A stretch of DNA of 64,000 nt, from contig CALOFW010000002.1 of NCBI GenBank assembly GCA_942492715.1, forward strand, positions 186,001 to 250,000. Direction: 5' to 3'. This stretch comes from Sva-07 sp942492715 (GTDB lineage Bacteria; Actinomycetota; Acidimicrobiia; Acidimicrobiales; Ilumatobacteraceae). This document shows positions 7,803 through 14,650 of the stretch, in pieces (the stretch's first letter is position 1; every line of letters begins with the position of its first letter). The notes beneath the pieces are model-generated. The model was not told the DNA's origin. It was given only the letters and a program-made list of their open reading frames with translations, and made no database searches. The position numbers were made by a program, and so were the translations under genes.

Positions 7803-9018
7803 GGCGCGGCACGACCGGCGCCCAGGTCCGATGTCGCCGCATGCCGCGCCACACGCCCCAGCCGTACGCGACGTCGGTGGGCATCGCGCTGACGTCTGCC
7901 AACACCGACATCGCAGCGATCCAGCGCATCCGGCGCGACACCAACGCTCCGACCACCACCACCGGCCACCAGGCTCGACGCACCGCCGTGGCGAGTTGTC
8001 GTCCGGCCGACAGGTGCCCGCGCAGGGCGAGGCCAACGGCTGCTCGTGGCGGCACGTCGGGGAGTCGGCGCGCCAACGCAAGCGAGCTGCCGATCGCCGC
8101 GGCGACGGCGACCAGCGGGTGGCCGGTGACGGCTGCCGACCAGACGAACGCGGTCCAGCCGTTGAACTGGACCGGTGACAGCGACGACGGGTGGCGCAAC
8201 GCCAGGGGGGCCGCCGACGACCCGTACCCGGCGTGCTGGCGCAGACGGGCCGCAACCTCCGAGCGGGGCTCGTGCCACACCCTGCTCGCCGGCTCGTACC
8301 GGCATCGCCATCCGGCTTCGTCGAGCCGCCACACGAAGTCGACGTCCTCACCGAAACGCAGTGTCGGGTCGAAGCCGCCCACCGCATCGAACGCCGCGGT
8401 CCGCACCACCATCGCCGCCCCGGGCACGTAGCTGACCCGCGTCCCGGCGCGTATGCGCGCCGGTTCGTCGCCGAGATCGAGTGGCGATCCCGGTTCGCCA
8501 TCGACTCTCGGTGCCACGAGTGCGACGTCCGGATCGTCGAAGTGCCACAACAAGCGGTCGAGCCAACCGGGTGGCACGATCACGTCGGCGTCGACGAACG
8601 CGACGAGCGGGGTGTCGACGACGGGGCGGGCTGCGTTCCGAGCCGCCGCCGGCCCCTGGTTGACATCGAGGCGGACCGTCGCGCGGTCGAGTGGCGGTCG
8701 GCTCCCGTCGTCGACCGTGATGCGACCGTCGCCGATCGTCGCCGAGGACTCGTCGACGCGCAGCTGCGGCGTCACCACCACGACGTCGCTGATCCCGAAC
8801 CTCTTCGCCGTGGGGTCGGGCGCAACCGGATGGATCGCGCCGGCGTCGAGAAGTCGGTCGATCAGCACCGACGGGGCGACCGCATCGCCGCGTTCGATCC
8901 GTTCCGCCACGGTCGCACCGGCAGGGCCGAGGCGGAACAATCGCAGCGGCGAACCGGCCATCACGACGCGTCCGAAACGTCTCCACGAACCATCCGGGCG
9001 GTACCGCACGGAGTTCAC
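7768..9018 (-). CDS. mftF: Mycofactocin glycosyltransferase MftF
   Basis: In mycobacteria MftF adds beta-1,4-glucose units to premycofactocin, a peptide-derived redox cofactor. About 416 aa. The N-terminus has the MftF-type lead RRFGRVVMAGSPLRLFRLGPAG and RLLDAGAIHPV. The GT2 fold shows ITVDDGS, NQGPAAARNAA, the metal-binding AFVDADV, VPGAAMVVRTAAFDAVGGFD and FGEDVDFVWRL. C-terminal hydrophobic segments suggest membrane association. The stretch before DDGS is short and lacks the usual PVRDR-LLAAL helix. GTG at 9018 overlaps the mftE TGA (GTGA). Last gene of the dedA-fix-mft operon. The identity rests on family pattern plus the adjacent mftE. Confidence 0.8.
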   Translation of the reverse strand: MNSVRYRPDGSWRRFGRVVMAGSPLRLFRLGPAGATVAERIERGDAVAPSVLIDRLLDAGAIHPVAPDPTAKRFGISDVVVVTPQLRVDESSATIGDGRITVDDGSRPPLDRATVRLDVNQGPAAARNAARPVVDTPLVAFVDADVIVPPGWLDRLLWHFDDPDVALVAPRVDGEPGSPLDLGDEPARIRAGTRVSYVPGAAMVVRTAAFDAVGGFDPTLRFGEDVDFVWRLDEAGWRCRYEPASRVWHEPRSEVAARLRQHAGYGSSAAPLALRHPSSLSPVQFNGWTAFVWSAAVTGHPLVAVAAAIGSSLALARRLPDVPPRAAVGLALRGHLSAGRQLATAVRRAWWPVVVVGALVSRRMRWIAAMSVLADVSAMPTDVAYGWGVWRGMRRHRTWAPVVPRLSAWPGKPRPT

Positions 9019-9737
9019 CCCGGGGGCGTCGCATCGATCGGACGCCACCGTTCGATCTGATGCACCAGGTCCTCGACGAACGAGGTGATGAACCGTTCGC
9101 CCTCGCGGCCCGATGCGCCGTCGGGATCGCCGAGCACGCCGGTGGGACTGATCGCGCGGACGCCGCGAGCTCGAAGGTCGTCGATCGACGCGTCCGGCCC
9201 GGCGACCGCCAGTTCGAGGCGGACCAGCCCCGGATCGATCGCAAGCATCAGCGACGTCTCGATGCGTCCGGCGTGGAGGTCGGCCGGCCCACCGTCGCGG
9301 CGCCGGGGCCACTTCGGCCACCAGGCGAGCGTGTGGCGACCCTCGGTGGTCAGCTCGTCGACTGCGGTGCTGATCGCGCCGTGGTTGCCGCCGTGACCGT
9401 TCACGAGGACGACGCCGGCCGCCCAATCGGCGCTGCGCACCAACTCGACCACCATCGCCGTCGTCGTGGCGGTGCCGATCGACAGCGTGCCGGGAAAGTC
9501 GGCGTGCTCGCCCGAGGCGCTGACGGCGATCGTCGGGCCGACCACCAGGCCGTCGGTGTGGTGGACGGCGCGGCCGGCGATCTCCTCGGCGATCAGCGTG
9601 TCGGTGCGGATCGGGAGGTGTGGGCCGTGCTGTTCGGTGGATCCGATCGGGATCAGGACGATCGGTGCCTGCGTGCCGTCGTCGGACGGTCGCCGGGAAC
9701 GGTCGATCTCGACCCAGGTGGCGTCACCGAGGCGCAT
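9015..9737 (-). CDS. mftE: Mycofactocin peptidase MftE (creatininase family)
   Basis: MftE is the creatininase-like peptidase that releases the C-terminal Val-Tyr dipeptide from the modified MftA precursor. 240 aa, full length. The creatininase metal motifs are visible: IPIGSTEQHGPHLPIRTDT, then SASGEHADFPGT, the NGHGGN signature in VVLVNGHGGNHGA, and DLHAGRIETSLML. It lies 17 bp after fixA and overlaps mftF by 4 bp. The family alone would allow creatinine or related amidohydrolase activity; the neighbouring MftF makes the mycofactocin role likely. No mftA, mftB, mftC or mftD is in the window. Confidence 0.85.
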   Translation of the reverse strand: MRLGDATWVEIDRSRRPSDDGTQAPIVLIPIGSTEQHGPHLPIRTDTLIAEEIAGRAVHHTDGLVVGPTIAVSASGEHADFPGTLSIGTATTTAMVVELVRSADWAAGVVLVNGHGGNHGAISTAVDELTTEGRHTLAWWPKWPRRRDGGPADLHAGRIETSLMLAIDPGLVRLELAVAGPDASIDDLRARGVRAISPTGVLGDPDGASGREGERFITSFVEDLVHQIERWRPIDATPPG

Positions 9738-9754
9738 CGCAACTCATCGACCCT

Positions 9755-10540
9755 TCACCGCGACGAACCGTCGAGGTAGCCCCATTCGCCCAACTGGTCG
9801 AGCAGACGGCGGGCCGCGGCGGCCGGTTCGAGGGTGACCGTCTCGGCATGCGAATCACCGCCGCCGACGTTGAGGATGTCGCGCACCCTCGACAGCGAGT
9901 CGCCGCTCGGTGCAGGCAGGGTCCGCGGTCGCGGCCGGTAGGGATGGACCTCGGTGTCGGGAAGGCGGCCGTGGGGGCCGGGAACCGACGGGACCGTCGT
10001 CGACCGGGTCGCCAGCGACGCCGCCAGCGGGGCGCGTCGGAGATTCGCCACCGACCCCTCGACGGACAGCACGGCGGGCAAGGAGACGTCGAGGAGCTCG
10101 CGGCGGCCGCCGTCGAGGCGTCGCACGACACGCAGCGGCACGCTTCCCGCCTCGATCTCCACGAGACCGAGCGCCTGCGCGATCCTGAGTTCGGCGGCGA
10201 TGAACGCCGGCACCGAACCGGTGCCGCGGTCGAGGGAGTAGTCGCCGCACACGACGAGGTCGACGTCGCGGAGTCGTTCCGCCAGCGCCGCTGCCACCGT
10301 CCTGCTCTCGAGTTCGGTCGACGCGTCGATCCGCATCGCCGCGGTGGCACCGGCCGCGAGCGCGTCGCGCAGCACATCGTCGGCCTCGCGCGGACCGAGA
10401 CAGAAGACGGTGACGTCGTCGGCGAGCGTGAGAGCGATCTCCAGTGCCGCTTCGTCGGCCGGGGACACGCCGGCCCATCGCTCGTCGAGTTCGTGCTCGC
10501 GGTCGAGCGACACCCATTTCCAGCAGACGGCGGTCTTCAT
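9755..10540 (-). CDS. fixA: Electron transfer flavoprotein beta subunit, FixA-type
   Basis: Beta subunit of an ETF that, with FixB, moves electrons from a reduced donor. 261 aa. N-terminus MKTAVCWKWVSLD, then SPADEAALEIALTLADDVTVFCLGP and the nucleotide-binding stretch DLVVCGDYSLDRGTG followed by SVPAFIAAEL, as in ETF-beta/FixA. It ends with a LLDQLGEWGYLDG tail, as in many FixA/EtfB proteins. ATG at 10540 overlaps the fixX stop (ATGA); mftE follows after 17 bp. Whether it bifurcates electrons cannot be told from sequence alone, but the full fixABCX set favours quinone/ferredoxin-linked electron transfer. Confidence 0.85.
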   Translation of the reverse strand: MKTAVCWKWVSLDREHELDERWAGVSPADEAALEIALTLADDVTVFCLGPREADDVLRDALAAGATAAMRIDASTELESRTVAAALAERLRDVDLVVCGDYSLDRGTGSVPAFIAAELRIAQALGLVEIEAGSVPLRVVRRLDGGRRELLDVSLPAVLSVEGSVANLRRAPLAASLATRSTTVPSVPGPHGRLPDTEVHPYRPRPRTLPAPSGDSLSRVRDILNVGGGDSHAETVTLEPAAAARRLLDQLGEWGYLDGSSR

Positions 10541-10833
10541 GTGCGTTTGAAGACGACGCCGTGGCCGCCTTCCGGGTAGGTCCAGGTGATCGCGCCCTCT
10601 TCGTTGCAGACGAGGTAGCAGGTGCCGCACTCGAAGCACTGTTCGTAGTTGAACAGGATCCCGCCATCGCTCGTGGGAACGAACAGGTTGGCCGGACACG
10701 CCACGACGCACCCTCGGGTGGAGCAATCGGCGCAGATCGCGTCGTCGACGGTGATGTGGGCTCGTTCATGGACGTCGAAGCGGGTCGACCCGATCAGGTC
10801 CTCGAACGACACCTCGGGCCAGCGCTCGGTCAT
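10537..10833 (-). CDS. fixX: FixX-type ferredoxin
   Basis: 98-aa iron-sulfur protein that pairs with FixC. Eight cysteines are arranged for two 4Fe-4S clusters: C-x2-C-x4-C-x3-C-P in ICADCSTRGCVVACP and C-x2-C-x2-C-x3-C in QCFECGTCYLVC. The C-terminus ITWTYPEGGHGVVFK is diagnostic of the FixX / ETF-QO ferredoxin domain. Both ends overlap neighbours by ATGA junctions (fixC upstream, fixA downstream), so translation is coupled. Confidence 0.9.
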   Translation of the reverse strand: MTERWPEVSFEDLIGSTRFDVHERAHITVDDAICADCSTRGCVVACPANLFVPTSDGGILFNYEQCFECGTCYLVCNEEGAITWTYPEGGHGVVFKRT

Positions 10834-12149
10834 CCGTAACTCCTCAGCCCGTCGAGGGCATCGCGGGCGAGATCCTTCAACTTCACACCGGCCCGCTTGC
10901 GTTCCTCGTCGAGGATCCGCCGCAACCCCGGCTTGGGTGCGGGGTTGTCGACGCGGAACATCCGCTCCACCGTATTGGCGATCATGCCGGGGTAGAGGTG
11001 CTGGACGCGGTCGGACAGCACGAGCGACGGAGCCCGGCGCAGCTTGCGGTGGTCGCGCAGCACGAACGTGTCGTCGAGACGCCGCTGGTAGCCGGCGAGG
11101 CCGATCGCGCTCGTGTCGCCGGCGGTCAGCGCTTCGACCGCAGCCTCTCCGGCGTACATGCCACTCGCCATGGCGAAGTTGACGCCTTCGAGCCAGATGC
11201 CCGCGGCGAGGCACATCGCCGCAGCGTCGCCGGCGACGAGCATGCCGTCGCCCGTCATCTTCGGCATCATCGACAGCCCGGCCTCGGGGATCACGTGGGC
11301 CGAGTACTCCTTGACCTCGCCGCCGTCGACGAGCGGTGCGATGCCCGGATGGGCCTTCAGTTCCGAGATGATCGCCTCGGGCCGGAGCTGCTGGGCGGCG
11401 AGCTTCGGGAGCTTGAGGACCACGCCGACGGCGAGCGTGTCGAGGTTGGTGTAGACGAAGCCCCCACCGTTGACGCCCGACGTGCCGCCGAGGATCTCGA
11501 TGTCGACGCCGTCGCGGTCGCGCACGCCGAAGCGCTCGTCGATCACCTCCTTCGGCAGGGCGATCGTCTCCTTCACCCCGACGGTGTAGTTCGCGGCATC
11601 GACCTCGCCGTAGAGGCCGGCCTCCTTGGCGAGGAAGCTGTTGACGCCGTCGCAGGCGATCACGACGCGCGCATGGAGATCGCCGTCGGGGCGATCGGTG
11701 GTCACGCCGGTCACATGGCCGCGGTCGTCTCGCAGCAGGCCGGTCGCCGTGGTCGAACACACGAGCACGGCGCCGTCGGCTTCGGCCTTGCCGGCGAGCC
11801 AGTGGTCCCAGTCGGGCCGGTAGGCGGTGGCCCCGTTGTACGGCGGCGCTCCCCAGGCCGCCGACCGGAAGTCGACCGTGAGCGCCTGGGTGTCGGTGAG
11901 GATCATCGTGGAACGCCGGGTCACCCAGCGTTGGATCGGCGCCTCCAGCCACCATTCCGGGTGCAACTGGTCGAGGATCCGCGGGTACACGACCCCGCCG
12001 TACATGTTCTTCGACCCGGGGAAGCTGCCGCGTTCGAGCAGGATCACTGACTTCCCGGCGCGTGCGAGCACGGTCGCTGCAGCCGCACCCGCGGGGCCGG
12101 CGCCGACCACGATCGCATCGACTGCCGTCGCCGAGTGGGGCTCACCCAT
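10830..12149 (-). CDS. fixC: ETF:quinone oxidoreductase-type flavoprotein FixC
   Basis: FAD-containing membrane-associated dehydrogenase that accepts electrons from FixAB and passes them to quinone with FixX. 439 aa. It has the Rossmann motif IVVGAGPAGAAAATVLARAG, then ERGSFPGSKNMYGGVVYPRIL and the second FAD motif MLVAGDAAAMCLAAG followed by GVNFAMASGMYAGEAA. The ATG at 12149 overlaps fixB by 8 bp. Length and domain order match FixC, with the ferredoxin domain as a separate gene (fixX), unlike mitochondrial ETF-QO where they are fused. Confidence 0.9.
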   Translation of the reverse strand: MGEPHSATAVDAIVVGAGPAGAAAATVLARAGKSVILLERGSFPGSKNMYGGVVYPRILDQLHPEWWLEAPIQRWVTRRSTMILTDTQALTVDFRSAAWGAPPYNGATAYRPDWDHWLAGKAEADGAVLVCSTTATGLLRDDRGHVTGVTTDRPDGDLHARVVIACDGVNSFLAKEAGLYGEVDAANYTVGVKETIALPKEVIDERFGVRDRDGVDIEILGGTSGVNGGGFVYTNLDTLAVGVVLKLPKLAAQQLRPEAIISELKAHPGIAPLVDGGEVKEYSAHVIPEAGLSMMPKMTGDGMLVAGDAAAMCLAAGIWLEGVNFAMASGMYAGEAAVEALTAGDTSAIGLAGYQRRLDDTFVLRDHRKLRRAPSLVLSDRVQHLYPGMIANTVERMFRVDNPAPKPGLRRILDEERKRAGVKLKDLARDALDGLRSYG

Positions 12150-13068
12150 GGGCAACCCGGTCGGCGGTCAGGAGATGGAGCAGCTCGTCGAGCGTCTCGT
12201 TGGCATCGGCGACGATCGCCAGGTCGGACATCGCCATCATCGGGCAGTGCGGGTCGGTGTTGACGCTGATGATGTGGTCGGGGGCACCCAGCCCGCTCGT
12301 GTGCTGCACGGCGCCGCTGACGCCGAACGAGACGTACACGACCGGATCGACCACGACGCCGGTGGTGCCGATCTGGCGATCGTGATGCACCCAACTGCGG
12401 TCGGTGATCACGCGGGTGGCGCCCATGACGCCCCCGATCATCGCGGCGAACTGGTCGAGTTGTTCGAAGCGCTCCGCGGTCTGCAGGCCGGCGCCGCCGC
12501 CGACGATCCGTCGGGCCTCGGCAAGGTCCATCGTGCGCACGTCGGGTGGCAGGACCTCGACGACGTGTGCATCGTGGGACGGGGCATCCCCGTCGTCGAC
12601 GGTGCCGTCGAGCCGTTCGACGATCGGCGGCGTCGCGAACGCAACGGCGCCGCGGGCCCCCGGGAGCAGCGTGGCGACGAACGGCCCGGTCGGTCGTTGC
12701 TCGTGCAGTTCGCGTCCGCCGCGTCGAGCGACGCGCACGCGGTGCTCGCCGACCTCGGTGGCGCCGGCCAGGAGGGCTCGATCGAGTGCGAGTGCGAGAT
12801 GCGGGGCGAGGTCGCGCCCGTCCGGCGAGTGGGGGAGCACGACGATGTCGCCGTCGTCGAGATCGCGCAGCACCGGGGCGAGCATCGCCGTCCAGCGAGC
12901 GGGCTCGACCGGGCCGAGCTCGACGAGGCGGACGTCGGCGGCGAGCCCGTCGAGCTCGACATCGCCCGTGCCCGAGCCGGCGACGATCACCCGGCCGGCG
13001 CACTCGGCGATCGCCTCCGACGCGCCGGCGGGCAACACGCCGTCACGTACCGGTACCAGGGCGATCAT
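12142..13068 (-). CDS. fixB: Electron transfer flavoprotein alpha subunit, FixB-type
   Basis: Alpha subunit of the Fix/ETF complex, 308 aa. The C-terminal FAD domain is clear: EARRIVGGGAG, GATRVITDRSW, QIGTTGVVVDPVVYVSFGVSGAVQH and VNTDPHCPMMAMSDLAIVADA. The N-terminal half is more divergent and Arg/Asp-rich, but follows the ETF-alpha layout. ATG at 13068 overlaps the dedA stop by 4 bp (ATGA), placing dedA in the same transcript. Confidence 0.9.
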   Translation of the reverse strand: MIALVPVRDGVLPAGASEAIAECAGRVIVAGSGTGDVELDGLAADVRLVELGPVEPARWTAMLAPVLRDLDDGDIVVLPHSPDGRDLAPHLALALDRALLAGATEVGEHRVRVARRGGRELHEQRPTGPFVATLLPGARGAVAFATPPIVERLDGTVDDGDAPSHDAHVVEVLPPDVRTMDLAEARRIVGGGAGLQTAERFEQLDQFAAMIGGVMGATRVITDRSWVHHDRQIGTTGVVVDPVVYVSFGVSGAVQHTSGLGAPDHIISVNTDPHCPMMAMSDLAIVADANETLDELLHLLTADRVAHG

Positions 13069-13742
13069 GGGTCCAGCGTACGGTCGGGCTCGCTGGCGTG
13101 CGCAATCACAGCGCCCTCCGATGCATCACCGCGGTCGCGGATCCAGCGGATGATCTCGATCAATGCGGTGATCCCGAGCGCCGTGCCGAATGCAAGCCAG
13201 AACGCGATGGCGTGGTCGTCCTCGAACGCCTGGCCGAACAGGTAGCCGAGACCTGCCGCATAGGTCGCCCAGACCAGGCCGGCGATCGCCACCCATTTCG
13301 CGAACCAGCCGCGCGGTTGTTGGGTGATCCCGGACGACACGGTCAGCACGGTGCGCCCACCGGGGATGAACCGTGCCGTGATCAGGAGCATCCCACCACG
13401 CTTGCGGATCTGATACCCGGCCTGGTCGAGCCGCTCGGCCCGATTCGGCTTGCGGGCCGCCCAGGCGTTCACCCTCGGCTCGAACCGGTCGCCGATCGTG
13501 TAGGCGAGGTTGTCACCGAGGAAGGCTCCGAGCGCACCGGCGAGGATGACGAGGGCGAGGGTCTGGTTGCCGGCGCCGGCCGCCACGCCGCCCGCGATCA
13601 CGGTGGTCTCACCCGGCACGATCGGGAGTACGGAGTCGAGCAGGGCGACGCTGAAGATGATCAGCAGGAACCACCAGTTCGACGAGAACTCGCTGAGCCA
13701 GTCCGAGACGTCGGTGACGATGTTCGCGACGATCACGGCCAT
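13065..13742 (-). CDS. DedA family membrane protein
   Basis: 225-aa membrane protein of the DedA/VTT family, thought to be lipid scramblases or proton-linked transporters of the inner membrane. Diagnostic motifs: LLDSVLPIVPGETTVIAGG near the N-terminus, GAFLGDNLAYTIGDRFEPR, and RFIPGGRTVLTVSSG, which keeps the conserved F-x-PG-x-R motif. First gene of the dedA-fixBCXA-mftEF operon, overlapping fixB. Its role there is unclear; it may simply share the promoter. Confidence 0.85.
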   Translation of the reverse strand: MAVIVANIVTDVSDWLSEFSSNWWFLLIIFSVALLDSVLPIVPGETTVIAGGVAAGAGNQTLALVILAGALGAFLGDNLAYTIGDRFEPRVNAWAARKPNRAERLDQAGYQIRKRGGMLLITARFIPGGRTVLTVSSGITQQPRGWFAKWVAIAGLVWATYAAGLGYLFGQAFEDDHAIAFWLAFGTALGITALIEIIRWIRDRGDASEGAVIAHASEPDRTLDP

Positions 13743-13801
13743 GCCGACGTGACGCTAGCGGCGACGGTCACCGCGGAGCCCCCGGTCGGGCGTCGATGCG
13801 G

Positions 13802-14650
13802 TCAGCTCGGTGGCGAATCGAAGGTGACCGCCAGGCCGTCTCGCATCCGGACCCAGTCCGTTGGCGACGACGGCGGGAGTGGCAGACGCATGCTCAGCGC
13901 CTCGACGAGCTCCACCGCATCGCCGTTCAGTTCGAGTTCGGTGGCGGTTGCGGAGCGGTCGACCGTCTGGACCTCGACGCGGTCGTCGACGACGACGTCG
14001 AACCTCACGGCAGGATCGGTGGCGCTCACCGTCAGTCGATCACGTCGGTGCTCACCGCGGGTGAGTGCGAGGGCTGGTCCGAGGGCGGCGGCGTAGCGCA
14101 ACGATGCGGCGACTTCGTCCGGCTCGAGGACGGGCTCCCTTCCGAGCGGCAGCAGGATGTCGCGCTCATGGATCCATGCATCCCAGAGCGCGTGATGGAG
14201 GACGCCGCTCACCGAGATGTGGCCGGGCGGCGCCTCGGCGATCGCGTCGGCGACGTCCTCGGGGGTGAGCGACTCGGCGATCGCGGCGAACGCCTCGGTC
14301 GACTCGGCGAAGCGTTCGAATACCTCGGTTCGGTGACGATCGCCTGCAGCCGCGACGTGCTGTGCGGGGGAAGCCACGGGGTCGAAGTCGGTGAGGAATC
14401 GAGTGGGCTGGCCCTGCGTGCCCGCGCTGATCGAGGCGGCCCAGAAGCTGTTGGTGGTGTCGAGGTGCACGACGACGTCGCGGGTCGTCCAGCCGGCGCA
14501 CCGGCTCGGGTGGTCCCACTCGGAGTCGTCGAACGACGCGAGGGTCGCGACGAGGCGGCGCCGCTGACGCACGGTCGGTCCGACGACCGCGAACGGGTCG
14601 CCGTCGAGTCCGAGCAGTGGCTCGGGTCCGTATCTCGGCGTCAGCTTCAC
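13802..14650 (-). CDS. Maleylpyruvate isomerase family, mycothiol-dependent enzyme-like protein
   Basis: 282 aa with the DinB-like four-helix fold of mycothiol-dependent maleylpyruvate isomerases. Motifs: SRCAGWTTRDVVVHLDTTNSFW (the conserved C-x-GW and metal His), VLHHALWDAWIHERDILLPLG (second and third metal His), and a C-terminal beta-rich domain. The substrate is unknown; members include detoxification enzymes and some transcription-linked proteins. The GTG at 14650 overlaps the GH3 stop (GTGA), so it follows the glucosidase in one transcript. Confidence 0.75.
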   Translation of the reverse strand: MKLTPRYGPEPLLGLDGDPFAVVGPTVRQRRRLVATLASFDDSEWDHPSRCAGWTTRDVVVHLDTTNSFWAASISAGTQGQPTRFLTDFDPVASPAQHVAAAGDRHRTEVFERFAESTEAFAAIAESLTPEDVADAIAEAPPGHISVSGVLHHALWDAWIHERDILLPLGREPVLEPDEVAASLRYAAALGPALALTRGEHRRDRLTVSATDPAVRFDVVVDDRVEVQTVDRSATATELELNGDAVELVEALSMRLPLPPSSPTDWVRMRDGLAVTFDSPPS

